A stretch of 64,000 nucleotides of DNA from Gymnopus androsaceus JB14 (GCA_009733575.1 ML769432.1:186001-250000); one strand, 5' to 3'; shown: positions 10,847-21,384, numbered from the stretch's first letter. Program-made: numbers and translations. The notes: generated by a model from the sequence alone, not told the origin.

Positions 10847-11019
10847 GATAGGAAGTGGTTGGAGAAAGATTTAAGAAGATTGGCGGCTGCTTCTGAAATG
10901 CCGTGTAATAAATCCTTCGTTCCTTCCGAACATCCGCGGCAGCGCGACTCAAACGTTGCGCATTTTTCGAGACATAATTCTGTTTTACACAACTGCACAG
11001 TAGGTATGCTCTTCTCAGG

Positions 11020-11290
11020 GACTCATCAAGTCCGGACGATGCAACAGGAAAGCAGCATTGAGAAAATCTACCGACCGCGGGACTCTGGAATTTCGACGAT
11101 TTGTGTACGATGCCCCTCTAAAGCACAGCATCTCGGTGGTGGCCGATACAGAATATTAAAGGGTAATATTGGTGAGAAAAGCTATCATTTCAACTACGCA
11201 GGATGCTTTGTGTAGGAGGACATCTGGTATCTGATAGCACGACGCCGCGCTGCAAAAATGCTTCTAGCTGCTTGTACTCACTCTCAGCTT
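11020..11290 (+). repeat. Repeat family B, copy 2
   Basis: Has GACGATGCAACAGGAAAG, CCCCTCTAAAGCACAGCATC and GATAGCACGACGCCGCGC, matching the segment at 8150-8345 and parts of 20030-20300 and 21640-21815. It joins directly to a ~240-bp repeat on its right. Confidence 0.5.
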
Positions 11291-11379
11291 TACTCCGTTT
11301 TCTAGTGTATTCTTGCCTTATCAATATTCTCAATCCAGGTTTGCGCTCAACCCAGTGCGGGCTGAACTGACCGCTGGCT

Positions 11380-11565
11380 GGAAACCGGGAGATGTTCAGA
11401 CGCTCAGGAGGGATCCAATAAATGCCTTCGAATTCGATAACTTTCGTACCGAGCGGTACTGATATTTGTCAGTTTTTCTTTTGCTCTCCTACTGACATCG
11501 ACTCACAATTGAATCTAGGACCAAACGCGGTACTCAGGCGTTTTTTCTCCGCGTTTGACAGTGAT
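11380..11565 (-). repeat. ~240-bp hydrophobin-upstream repeat, inverted unit 1
   Basis: Contains AACCGGGAGATG, GGAGGGATCCAATAAATGCC and ACGCGGTACTCAGGCG. Upstream of hydrophobin copy 3. Confidence 0.6.
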
Positions 11566-11629
11566 TACTCCATTCCCTTTTTACTTTCCAGTGGTCTGGT
11601 GTGCGATCAACTTCCTCATGTGGCCTGGT

Positions 11630-11800
11630 TATGCACCGGGAGCTGTTGGCTCGAGGGATTCAGTCGAAAGACAGGAGAAATTCAATAAATGCATCTATTC
11701 TTCAAATTCGAAAGCTTTCGTACTGATCCGGTAATGATACTTCTTTTGTGGTCTTAGTGACATTGACTTGCAATTGAAACTCAAGCGTTCTGACCTCCCG
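11630..11800 (-). repeat. ~240-bp hydrophobin-upstream repeat, inverted unit 2
   Basis: Contains GCACCGGGAGCTG, TTCAATAAATGCATC, GAAAGCTTTCGTACTGATCC and CTCAAGCGTTC. It is the mirror of the unit at 7133-7380 within the inverted duplication. Confidence 0.6.
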
Positions 11801-12022
11801 CATTTGATAGACCTTCAAGCTCCTCTCTGTCGCGGCATTCCATGAGCAAACTATTCATATATGTGTAGTTTGGGTAAATCCAGGCCTACCTGGGACGGCA
11901 GTCATTTCCATCCAATTTGGGAATGACCATTGCTCCTATTAATGAAATGATGTTTTGATTTTTTCATTGTCACAGCTTGGCAGCCTTCCAAGAAAAGCTT
12001 CGAAACTGAGATTTCAGAATGC

Positions 12023-12029
12023 ATAAATA
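12023..12029 (+). promoter_or_regulatory. TATA-like box of hydrophobin copy 3
   Basis: ATAAATA, 64 bp before the start codon, identical in context to copy 2. Confidence 0.55.
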
Positions 12030-12092
12030 TGGCGGCCTTGCAGACCCATTCTACAGTCAGTTGAATCTTCACTCCGATTCCTTACTTGCACC

Positions 12093-12548
12093 ATGAAATT
12101 CACCTCTACTCTCGTTCTCTCCCTCGCCGCTGTGGCTACTTCTGTCTCTGCGTCGCCCAGTGCTGAAAGCCGAGGCGGCGGATACGGTATGTCTCCTCTT
12201 CGTAGATTTGAAGCTTCATAATCACACCCGCCAGGTGGACAATGCTCCGGATACGGGGGTAGCAGCGCTCAATGCTGCGAGCAAACGGGCTACGGTGGCG
12301 AAGGTTACTTCGGCCTTCTTGGACTTCTTTTTGAAATTCCTGAAGAGATCCTCTTCGGCTATGAGTGTAACCTCCTCAACTACGGAGGATATTGGTTAGT
12401 GTTCCTTCTCGTTACAAAATTTCCAGAGATTGACCTTGCGTTCTGCTCTTGCTACAGTGAAAACAATTATGAACCTGTTTGCTGCACTGAGAACAATTAC
12501 TACGGTCACAATGGCCTTTCCTATGGCTGTCAAAAGTTCGAGTACTAA
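12093..12548 (+). CDS. Class I-pattern hydrophobin (Gly/Tyr-rich type), copy 3
   Basis: Exons 12093-12186, 12235-12394 and 12458-12548 encode 114 residues. Signal peptide MKFTSTLVLSLAAVATSVSA; mature protein with GGQCSGYGGSSAQCC, FEIPEEILFGYEC, YGGYC (split by the intron), ENNYEPVCC, YGHNGLSYGC and KFEY-stop. Apart from one signal-peptide residue (L for V) it appears identical to copy 1, its mirror in the inverted duplication. The stop codon lies in a short repeated AGTTCGAGTACT stretch (12536-12556), a small slippage or deletion relative to copies 1 and 2. It is followed by the broken minus-strand GH28 copy. Confidence 0.88.
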
Positions 12549-13109
12549 GTTCGAGTACGTTTTCGCATGTCGTACTCTTAGACTTCGTCTAATGATTGGC
12601 TTTCTAAGTCAAAACTTGTAGGTAGCACTTGATAATTGGAACACTGCCAGTAGCCACCCATGTCGATTTAGTCAGTTTTGTTGGATTTCTTTGGTCTGCG
12701 GTTTATGTGTGGAGATTCAAGCTGCGAAAAGAACAAAAAAAGAGGATGGACTCTGTACGTATATATTTGGATCTAGGAACCTGTGAAGCGAAATAGATTA
12801 TAAAAAATATTCTCGAACAATTGCAAGAAAAGAAATTAAGTACTGGCTTGTATGCTAGAATTCCATTTGATTGAAAAGGTTTAACATCTTCCCCGAGAGC
12901 TGAGATTTTCGGTCAAGCGACTGTGCGGAAGGATCAAGTTTTACACGGCGTGAGCATTATATTTAAGTACCTGTAACTACATATAAGGATATGTACTCTA
13001 TTAACTTGAATGTATTAGAAGCGCATACATCCTGGGTATATTGTATCAGAAGACATGTTCATTAGACCCCTACGCCTGATTCACTACTACCGCGTCGCGT
13101 TGTACATCC

Positions 13110-13712
13110 GCTCTTCAAGAAGTCACCGTGCAGTTCCCGAATAACGAAACGTCATTGCCTGTAATGTTGACGTTTTGACATTCGTAAATTTTTCGACCCA
13201 TCCGAGTCCTCTAAATAAGTGAAGCAGTTAGTATCAGCAAGGATAATCCAGAGACTCAAACTAACGTGAGGTCAGCGACATTGTTGACAACAATATTACT
13301 GCATCGTAAACCTGCAATCTAGTGTGGCCACGTCAGACTCAGAACCTGTTCCAGAGATGCTATAAAGATTATGAGTCCAGCACAATGCTTCTTGGATGAC
13401 AAGCACATACTTCAAGCTGGTGAAGACCACATCTTGGATAAAGACGTTCCAAGTGAATTCAGCGCATGCTGCAACCGTAGTTTCATAGCGCTGTAGAGAA
13501 CGTATGTGAGCACTTGAAAAAAGAAAGAAAAAAAACACGCAGGACTCGGATTGGTAGAGACCTGATCAATAACCATTGGAGCCTGGTTATTGGTGGCGAA
13601 GAAGTTCTTGATGAAGGAAGTGAGTATAGTACACGACAAACCCACTAATGAACGATATTACCAACTTAAAGAAGGTAATATTCTGAGCCATTCCCGACTC
13701 CGAGTCTCTGGG
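13110..13712 (-). pseudogene. GH28 polygalacturonase 3'-half pseudogene
   Basis: On the minus strand this corresponds to the GH28 exons after the RIK block through the stop region. Matching blocks include CAGAATATTACCTTC, CAGGCTCCAATGGTTATTGATCAG, AACCTGTTC with GACGTGGCCACACTAG, and the AATGACG...GGGAACTGCACGGTGAC end. The 5' half with signal peptide and all catalytic residues is missing. The intron spacing is kept, so it arose by DNA duplication rather than retroposition. Confidence 0.8.
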
Positions 13713-13885
13713 AGGAACATAACCACTGCGCAGTTTTGTACAACAGAGTTATTTCCTGCATATGTCGCGTCAAAATTTGCTGTTCGCGGTTTGACACAGA
13801 CTCCTCCGAGTCGCCGCGGATGTTCGGAAGCGGCAAACCTTCTTCTTTCTCCAACCACCATCTCCCCATCTCCCCACTTCCTATC

Positions 13886-15357
13886 ATGACTTCTGTCTTC
13901 AAAATCATTCCCACTACACAGCAGTATGACTGGGGTAAAATCGGCTCGAAATCCAAAGTAGCTCAGCTAGCCGCGTCCTCGAAAGTCGATCCTGATTTTG
14001 CATTGGACGAAAGCAAGCCGTATGCGGAGGTAAGGAATCCAAAATCTCAACAGGATCTATAACATGGGATGAATCACAGCTCTGGATGGGAACTCATCCT
14101 ACTTCCCCGTCACACTTGCCCTCGCCTTCAAGATCTACACTATCATCATACCTCAAGGCGCACCCCTCTCTTATCGGCAGTTCTGTCGCAGACAAGTTCC
14201 CTGGTGCAAAAGAAGGGAATCTTCCGTTCTTATTCAAAGTACGTCAGGTGCTCCACGTCGCGTTAAACGCTGACAATTACCAGGTTTTATCTATTGAAAA
14301 AGCACTTAGCATTCAGACCCATCCAGACAAGAAGACTGCAGAAGCTCTGCATGCCCAGTTTCCCAACATATACAAAGGCATGTCTTCCAATTTTCACTCA
14401 GATCGGAACAGTAATCGTTGAGACACAGATGACAATCACAAACCCGAACTCGCTCTCGCCCTCACCCCATTCCGCGCCCTGTGTGGCTTCCAGCCTCTCT
14501 CTGCTATCGCTAGACATCTTTTTATCACACCTGAGCTATCTGCTCTTATTCCTAAAACAATTACCGAAAATTTTCTCTCCGTTTCTTCAGGATCGAGCTC
14601 TACAAGCCCCGAGGCTAAGGCTGCTTTGAAGGATGTTTTCTCCGCACTGATGACGGCAGATGAGGGCTTGATCAAAGGTCAGATCGATGCTCTTGTCCAT
14701 CGATATCAGACTCCAACCCCAGAGGACGGTAGTATTGAGGAGCTCGTGTTAAGGTTGAACGACCAATTCCCTGGCGATGTTGGCGTGTTCTGTGCGTTCA
14801 TTCTCAACTACATCACGCTTTCTCCCGGAGAAGCCATTTTTCTAGGAGCAGGCGAACCTCACGCCTATGTCTCTGGAGGTAAGCTCTACTTAGCATATAC
14901 TGCTGTTGATCTGTTCAACAATCGGTCCCCAGATATCATCGAATGTATGGCCAACTCTGACAATGTCATCCGTGCGGGTTTAACACCAAAGCTGCGGGAT
15001 ATCCCCAACCTTGTCTCGGGACTGACTTATGTACCTGCCGAAGCGACAAGACACCGTGTTCAGCCTTCTCCTTTCCCTTCTTCCAGCTTCCCCATCGAGC
15101 ACAACATCGACTTTGTACGACCCTCCGATCCCGGAGTTTTCCGTCGTTCAAGTCAAGCTTGAGGGGCAAGTGAAGGAAACGCACCCACCTGTACAAGGTC
15201 CAAGCCTGACCGTAGTCACGGAAGGCAAAGGAGTCGTCTCGTATGGACAAGAAACACTCGAGATTGGCAGGGGGATGTATTCTTTATTGGTGCGGATACT
15301 GGTATCCAGCTTGAAGGAGAGGGGTTGGCACTGTATCGTGCTTTTGTGGAGGCGTGA
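13886..15357 (+). CDS. PMI40: Mannose-6-phosphate isomerase (type I), with apparent indels near the 3' end
   Basis: Zn-dependent interconversion of mannose-6-P and fructose-6-P, feeding GDP-mannose for glycosylation and wall synthesis. Visible family blocks are MTSVFKIIPTTQQYDWGKIG, ELWMGTHP, SIQTHPDKKTAEALH, DDNHKPELALALTPF, LCGFQPL, GEAIFLGAGEPHAYVSG, DIIECMANSDNVIRAGLTPKLRD and DPPIPEFSVVQV. A 54-nt intron removes the bases between YVSG and DIIECM. The intron after the NIYK codon uses a GC donor (GCATGT). Two frame problems are seen. Between the TRHRVQPSPF part and STLYDPP the frame changes. A run of five G before ATGTATTC (about 15271) appears one short, because the expected GDVFFIGADTG-type end and the stop at 15355 lie in the next frame. 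The protein would otherwise be of normal family length. Confidence 0.85.
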
Positions 15358-15683
15358 TGGGACTCAGACGATCGAAGAATCTCTATCGGTTGGCTCTGGT
15401 GTGGGTGGAAATGCGAACGCTATTCTTACATGCAGGTATTTTAGACTGGAACCGAATGCAACATTGTAGGTATGATCACAGAAATGGAATCTCATTGGAC
15501 AGGACTGTGTGTTGAGATAGAGTGTAATGAGTCTTGACCTTTGCATTCTGGCAGCGGGAGTACCATGCGTATATCTTCTGCTTGTCGCGCCAACTCCTCA
15601 TGCTATCAAGTACTTGAGTGGATTCTGTACGCATAGTGAGTCTAAAGAACCTTCATTAATTGTCATACTAACTAGCTACCTCC
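15358..15683. other. Intergenic, PMI to BTB gene
   Basis: No gene or RNA was recognised in these 326 bp. The span presumably holds the PMI 3' untranslated region and the BTB promoter. Confidence 0.35.
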
Positions 15684-16699
15684 ATGTTCTCTGACATTGG
15701 CTCACCAACGACTAGTTTTGGTTTAACCCGCGCATTCAGCCGTCCGGTCAGCCCAAAGCCACATTTCCACTATCCAAGCGTAGTGGGTCCTCCAACATTG
15801 GTCCTAGAGCCTCCGACGTTATCAGTCTCGGAACGGATCCATAAACCGAGTTCCAATTCCAGCTCAGTGCTGCGTTCCATAAACGGCGCAAAGATGGGCC
15901 CTTTTGACCCTGTGTGCAACGAGTATTATTTTGACGATCCCATGCCTGTGGTTCTCTTTGTGGTACGTTTTCTCCCTTTGTACTTAGCACTGCTCAAGTC
16001 GGTTTTTGATGTATCTACTATGTCAAGGTTCAAGGATGTCTGTTCAAAGTCCATCGTTACTTTCTTGAACGAGACTCTATCTTCCTCCGTGGCGTCCTGT
16101 CTACACTCCATGCACAGGAGGTTCAGAGCCACCCAATCGAGATCCACGGTGTATCGAGTGTTGAATTCAAGGCCCTTTTGGATTTTTTCTACACCGGGTG
16201 GGTAGTATGGTAATGGTCCAGTTGAAAGCGAAACTCACTTTATCCTTTTAGGATGTATCGAAATACAGTCCATATCTCTGAATGGATTAATTTACTCGCC
16301 GCCGCGTCTGTGCTCAAGTTCGACAGGGTCAGAGAGCACGCTATTGCTGCAATTGAAAAGGCCTCTGAGCGTCCGGATGACGTTGAAATGATTGTTTTAG
16401 CTGAGAAGTACGGAATAACTAGGTGGTTACGGCCGGCGTACATCTCGCTCTGCAAACGCACAGAGTCGCTGAAATTGAAAGAGGCGGAAAGGATTGGGAT
16501 GGAGAAGGTAATCAAGTTGACACAGGCTCGCGAAGAGTTTATAAGAGAGAGCGTTGGTGTTAATGGGATCCATGCAGCTTCTCCATCATCTAGCCGTTAT
16601 CCCTGGGCATCGAATGGGATTCAGTCTCCAACACTTTCACCCACACCAGCTATTAACGAGGCGGGAAATATTATAGATAGCATCTTCTTTAGCGAGTGA
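15684..16699 (+). CDS. BTB/POZ-domain protein
   Basis: Three exons (15684-15962, 16028-16197, 16252-16699). An N-terminal serine/proline-rich stretch is followed by a BTB fold: FDPVCNEYYFDDPMPVVLFV, then VQGCLFKVHRYFLERDSIFLRGVL, then IEIHGVSSVEFKALLDFFYTG and the helical continuation WINLLAAASVLKFDRVREHAI. This layout is typical of the many agaricomycete BTB proteins of unknown partner. A basal role as a dimerisation or cullin-3 adaptor module is inferred from the domain only. The C-terminal 50 residues are Ser/Pro-rich and low complexity. The frame is intact and splice sites are canonical. Confidence 0.82.
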
Positions 16700-16773
16700 G
16701 AATGAAGTCCGTCTAGTGTACATACATTGGTATAGACAAGAGTAAAGCAGCATTGAATAACGAGATAATTAAT

Positions 16774-18423
16774 TTATACCTTGTTACACCACTCCATAAC
16801 ACGAAACCCCACGCGCTGTACTAGATGCTCGTAATCCAAGTTCTGCCCAGGGATGAAAAGTCCGCAATGAGCAGCTACTTCATCTTTGACTCCTTCAATC
16901 ACAACCTTCTCCCAGTTATCACCACCTCCCAGTATCGCGCCTAGACCTGTCGGTAGGACTACAAAATGTCGCCCCGTTTTCACTTTGTTCTTGTCTTTAT
17001 CTTTGGCTGCTGCCTTTGCTGCCGCAGCTCTCTCTTTCTGCAAAGCCTTCTGTTCCTTCTTGTGTTCCTTCTCTATATTACGTTGTTTCTTCTCCTCCAA
17101 CTTACGCTCCTTCTCTGCTACCTTCGCATCACCTTTAGCCTGAGATTTGGTTTTCGGACCAAATATAGGTACCTCTGGCGTGCTACTGCGTGACGGTGCA
17201 GACAGATATAGGCTGTCTGATTCATTCTCCGAGCCAACTAGGCTTGAAGGGCCATCGGACGAATTGGTAATTCCACTTTCGACCAGCGCCTCATTATTGT
17301 CGTGCAGAAAGTCCTGACGACTGGAGGATTTCTGGTCAGCCGTTTGGTCGCTAACTGAGAATGTCTTCCTTCGATGGTTCGGGGGCTGTTATAGTCCAGT
17401 AATTCACCCAAAGTCCATCCCAGGTAGCGAGGGTTTTATATCTGTCCTTCAACCCACTTAGGGTCAAACATACACGAGCCGAATTGAAAGTGCTCCACAA
17501 CCCAACGTTTTCCTGCGTTAAAAGGCTCATCGGAGTGCTTCCGGGCCCAGAGAACGAGAGGGTCATCGGAATGAGAGGAGACAAATTTCATAGTACGACC
17601 GATTAAGGAATCCGGTGTAGAGTGGTTGGCTGAGGAATTCAACAATAACGATGAGGAAGATGATTGCGATTGAGGTCGTGGCGAGAGTCTATCTGAGGAT
17701 AAACTACTTGTACCTTCAAGAGATAAAGTAAGCGAACGTACAACGAAGCAAAGGAAGACTCACCGTACCGTTCTGGTCATGATCAGTTTCTTTGCGATCT
17801 ACGATTCGTACATTGGAGTCTGGATTGAGTTGACTTTCGGTCTTTGTGTTTCGGGTCACCCTTCTTGGGTATAAGTGAGGCGATTCCAGTGATCACAACG
17901 TGTGGGTGCATCCCAAGATATGGACAATCGAAAGCGATCATGCCAACGATGCGCTTGTTTCCATCCTGGCCGTTGGAAGGGTCTGTTGCAGCCTGCGCTG
18001 CTAAAAGTCCACCCATGGAGTGACCCAGAAGAATAACTGGGCCAGGAGGCTGCGTTTTAAGCCTGAGGGTTAAGTGATCAGTCACCATGTACTGAAGGAT
18101 TGAAAATCGGTCTGACCATCCTAAGAAGTTCTGGGTTGCAAAGGTAATCGGCTTTACAGACTTGTACGTCGGATATATGCTTGACTGGATCTTGAGGTCA
18201 AGCTGTGGAGGTATATTATCTGTTAAATATTGTTGAAGATGGGTTGGAAAAGCCTATGAGTTGCATTCAGAATAGTTGGATCTCCTTTACACGACTGAGC
18301 TTGCCTGAAACGTCGTTTCATCGCCTAAAGCAGTTATATGATTATCGCTGCGATAATCGAGCAGATGAAGCACCTTCCTCGAAATCCATGGATATAAATT
18401 AGATGTACCAGTTGCTGGGGCAT
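16774..18423 (-). CDS. Alpha/beta-hydrolase (lipase-like, DUF676-type)
   Basis: The N-terminus is MPQQLVHLIYIHGFRGS-DETTFQ, with the HG oxyanion element. It continues AFPTHLQQYLTDNIPPQLDLKIQSSIYPTYKSVKPITFATQNFLGW and the nucleophile elbow GHSMGG (about 18020). The fold suggests an esterase or lipase; the substrate is unknown. The C-terminal part has a lysine/alanine-rich coiled segment (EEKKQRNIEKEHKKEQKALQ) followed by a conserved end (GRHFVVLPTGLGAILGGG, AAHCGLFIPGQNLDYEHLV). The intron after ETTFQ uses a GC donor (GCAAGC). Near 17455, after SCMFDP, one extra base separates that exon from GLKDRYKTLATWDGLWVNYW, a probable indel. It starts 133 bp from the divergent RPB9 start codon. Confidence 0.75.
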
Positions 18424-18556
18424 TGTTCAAGTTGATGGCTTAAATGAGATTAGACGCCGACTGTCGGACTTGGGCGGTTAAGCTGATTCACTCTTCGAGT
18501 CCAACCACCATCTCCACCTTGCCTTCTTCTTCTCTGCGTTTCACTGTGCCCAAACA
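18424..18556. promoter_or_regulatory. Shared divergent promoter, alpha/beta-hydrolase and RPB9
   Basis: Only 133 bp separate the two start codons, so both transcripts must initiate inside or very close to this interval. No TATA box is obvious. A CACTGTGCCC-like stretch precedes the RPB9 start. Confidence 0.5.
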
Positions 18557-19142
18557 ATGGTACATATCTTTAAATCCTCTTATACATCATTTTAAGCTCG
18601 ACATTCCAGGCTTCTCTTCAATTTTGCTCAGAATGCAACAATCTTTTGTACCCAAAGGCCGACCCTCATCGACGCATAATGGTGTTTGCATGTCGTATAT
18701 GTCAATACGAAGAAACGAGCGAGAATAAATGCGTGTACAGAAATGATCTTTTGACTGTCACCAAGTAAGAAGGCGGATATCATATGGCAGGCTGGCCGAA
18801 ACCTAATGTTGTTTGTGAAGAGAGCAAGTCGGGGTCACAACGGATCTTGGGTCTGATCCAACACTGGTACGTTCTGTTAAAATGAATCCTGGAACTCACT
18901 AATGAATGATTGCAGGCTCACTCTAACGTAGAATGCCCGCGCTGTGGTCACGAAGAGTTCGTCTCTGTCTCTTTGCTAAATTCCCTCTAATCAAGTCGAC
19001 TATCAGTGCCGTCCTCTTCCAAGACCAGTCCAAACGAAAAGAAACCAGGATGATCCTCTTCTTTGTTTGCGCCAAATGTGATCACAGCTTCACAGATCCT
19101 AGTGTTCAAGCTGACTCTGCCAGGGAGAATGAGGATGGCTAG
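18557..19142 (+). CDS. RPB9: RNA polymerase II subunit Rpb9
   Basis: Small zinc-ribbon subunit involved in start-site choice and transcript proofreading. The reconstructed protein is about 125 residues (yeast about 122). The N-terminal ribbon has FCSECNNLLYPK and CRICQYEE, then CVYRNDLLTVTK, EQVGVTTDLGSDPTL and SNVECPRCGHE. The C-terminal TFIIS-like ribbon has FQDQSKRKETRMILFFVC and CDHSFTDP. Exon 1 contributes only the start codon (18557-18559); the intron begins immediately after ATG and ends at 18609. Further introns follow LLTVT, DPTL and GHE. All eight zinc-ligand cysteines are present, apart from the usual variation. The frame is undisturbed. Confidence 0.88.
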
Positions 19143-20029
19143 TTTTGGACATTCGCGTCGATTTTTTTGAAATGTATATCTTTTATCTGCCGCAGTGCCA
19201 GGAATCATATATGTAAAACTCGACGACTATAAGTATAGTGAAATTATCCGGACCCGGCAGCAGCGCGTACAATAATTGACGATCATGGACTAGCGAATTC
19301 TTCTCTCGGACCCATGTTTTTGGTGCGTTTTAGTAAAGCCATTAACCTGCTCTTAATTCTGATCAGATCCTTTAACAGGAGGGCAAATATCGACGCCTTA
19401 CGAAGGATGAATCAAGTACGGCTTGAGTGCCCCGTGTCAGGCCTTGCTCTAGGCAAACCCCTCTTTCTCAATGAACATATTTAGCCCCTGATGTATGTCG
19501 AAAAACATTCTGTCTAAGCTAATGATTTCATAGGTTTCTGAGCGACAGATCTTACACTTAGCCCCTTCATCCCCGGTCATCAAATATACAGGACTATGAC
19601 TCTCACCTTTGGGGACAGGAGTAGAACGCTGAACGTTTACCACGTCAAGGTTAACAGAAACTTTTACATCGAGATGCGTAATGGCCAAGTAAGTTTCGAT
19701 TTCGTCGTTGACTCTTGCTTAGGGACGTTGTCATAGAACACGTTCTCAGGCTCACAGTCGTGCAAAGCATTACACACCCCTAAAGCCCTATCTCATAAAT
19801 GTCGAGCATGAAACATTCGCATGTATCCCCAAACTTCAACAGTACCACTGTTTCTCAGACGTCATACATAGCTTGCATATTTTGATCCGCCAAAGTGACC
19901 ATCACCGTGCTTCCTGTTAGATTTCTTGTTTCTAGGCAAACGGCATACTCTGGCTCGGACTCGAAGGATCTCAGTGCTGCCGTCAGTAGCATCTCGCCTC
20001 CCGTTCCTCTTTACTCGGAGTTCAGAACG
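19143..20029. other. Intergenic with one weak minus-strand ORF (19449-19688)
   Basis: A 79-codon minus-strand frame includes GAKCKICRSETYEIISLDRM, with one CxxC pair. No family or splice partners were recognised, so it may be a gene remnant or chance. Otherwise nothing is seen. Confidence 0.3.
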
Positions 20030-20300
20030 ATGTTGCAGGAAAGCTCCGATTCGAACATCATGGACCGGCGGGGATCTGGCATGCTTGCAAAAATTGCGAA
20101 AGACCGAGAAACTGGCTTAAGGGGCCTGTAAACCTCCTCTAAAGCGCGACATATTAGTGGTCCGATACGGAGTTCCGCCCTTTAACTCGGGAGATAAGGT
20201 AGATCGTCTCGACGAGGCAAGATGATTTGGGTAGGTGGAGATCTGGTGGCACGATGTACCGCTCTGAAAATTCCCCTTGTTCTTTCTAGCTGTTTGTCCT
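20030..20300 (+). repeat. Repeat family B, copy 3
   Basis: ATGTTGCAGGAAAG, CCTCTAAAGCGCGACAT, GGTGGCACGATG and GCTCTGAAAATTCCCC relate it to the segments at 8150-8345, 11020-11290 and 21640-21815. As at 11 kb it leads directly into a ~240-bp repeat and then a hydrophobin gene. Confidence 0.45.
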
Positions 20301-20490
20301 TTCGACGTACCCAATCGAAAAACGTTCAGGAGGGAGTGTGGTATCAATCAGTCATCCCTCAAATTCTTCGATAGCTCCCGCACTGATCGCTCGTTTTTCT
20401 GTTGCGCTCCTGTCGATGCCGACTCAATGCTCATAATTGTACAGGCGAGGGACCAAGCATGGTACTCAAGCGCTCTTTCCCCGCGTTTGA
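20300..20490 (-). repeat. ~240-bp hydrophobin-upstream repeat, diverged inverted copy
   Basis: Contains GTTCAGGAGGGA, GTTGCGCTCCTGTCGATGCCGA and GGTACTCAAGCGC in reverse orientation. It lies upstream of hydrophobin copy 4 and is the most diverged member seen. Confidence 0.5.
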
Positions 20491-20652
20491 CAGACACCAT
20501 CGTTCTCGCTGTCGCGTGGGTTTGGGTAACCTACTTACCTGGAACGTTTATGAGATGATTGCTCCGATTACTGCAATGATGTTTTGATAATTTTTAAAAT
20601 TACTCCAATGCAGACAATTTGACAGCCTTCGATACTGTAATATCGGTATACA

Positions 20653-20659
20653 TAAATAC
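20653..20659 (+). promoter_or_regulatory. TATA-like box of hydrophobin copy 4
   Basis: ATAAATA in the context ACATAAATACGGCTGCCTTGC, 68 bp before the start codon. Confidence 0.5.
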
Positions 20660-20726
20660 GGCTGCCTTGCAAACGCATCCCTCAGTTGGAACCCATTCCT
20701 CTAATTTCTTGCTTGCACACTCCGCC

Positions 20727-21263
20727 ATGAAGTTCACTTCCGCTCTCTTTCTTGCGCTCACTGCTGTGGCCACTTCTGTCTCTGCAACACCTTTCCATGA
20801 GACTAATGGGGAGCGTCTTGCTCGTGGGCTCCCGCCTCTCCCTCCTCAAAAGCGAGGTGGTACTCCGTCATACGGTACGTCTCCTCTTCATAGATGTATC
20901 GAAGTAGTCTGAAGCAGCGTCATAGGTAACACAGGGTCGCACCCGTCAGGATCCCCTGGACAATGTTCTTCCGGCGCAACTCATCAATGCTGCCAGTCTA
21001 CTGGATACTGTAACGAGCCACACTTCGCCAGTTATGGACTTTCCGGAAAAATTCCTAACAATGTCCTCCTTGGCTCCCAGTGTTACAACCTTCCTTATGG
21101 AGAACACTGGTCAGTGTTCCTTCTTCTCATTCCAAAATTTCAAGAGAATTAACTTTCCGTTCTGCTCGTGCCGTACAGCGAATCTCAACCTGTTTGCTGC
21201 ACTGAAAACAATTACAGCAATCACCATGGCCTTTCCTATGGCTGTCACGAGTCCTCGTACTAA
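20727..21263 (+). CDS. Class I-pattern hydrophobin, copy 4 (intermediate type)
   Basis: Exons 20727-20874, 20950-21109 and 21179-21263. Signal peptide MKFTSALFLALTAVATSVSA, then an N-terminal extension TPFHETNGERLARGLPPLPPQKRGG like that of copy 6. The core resembles copies 1-3: GQCSSGATHQCCQSTGYCNEP, LLGSQCYNLPYGEHC, ESQPVCCTENNYSNHHGLSYGC and HESSY-stop. The fifth cysteine is again split by the intron (TG joined to C). There is one extra cysteine (GYCNEP). It links the RGLPPLPP type with the short Gly/Tyr type. A minus-strand GH28 scrap follows, as after copy 3. Confidence 0.87.
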
Positions 21264-21384
21264 TAAACTTTCTTCAAGCTCCAGTACGTTGTTGCAGGTG
21301 GTACTCTCGGACTATGCCTAATGCTTTTGCTTTTCTAGGTAGAGACGGAAGCGCTTGGGGGCAGCTCTCGAATTAGTCTTAACT

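Larger units (their letters stand above)
11400..13712. repeat. Right arm of inverted duplication (upstream repeat + hydrophobin + GH28 3' end)
   Basis: Reverse-complement counterpart of about 5.16-7.45 kb. It keeps the same order (repeat, hydrophobin, GH28) but facing the other way, with about 4 kb between the arms. The right edge falls inside a GH28 exon only about 170 bp before the PMI start codon. Confidence 0.72.

Noticed and set aside
13590..14062. Overlapping frames suggesting a separate gene before PMI
   Set aside because: They combine antisense GH28 pseudogene, PMI promoter and PMI exon 1 read in other frames.
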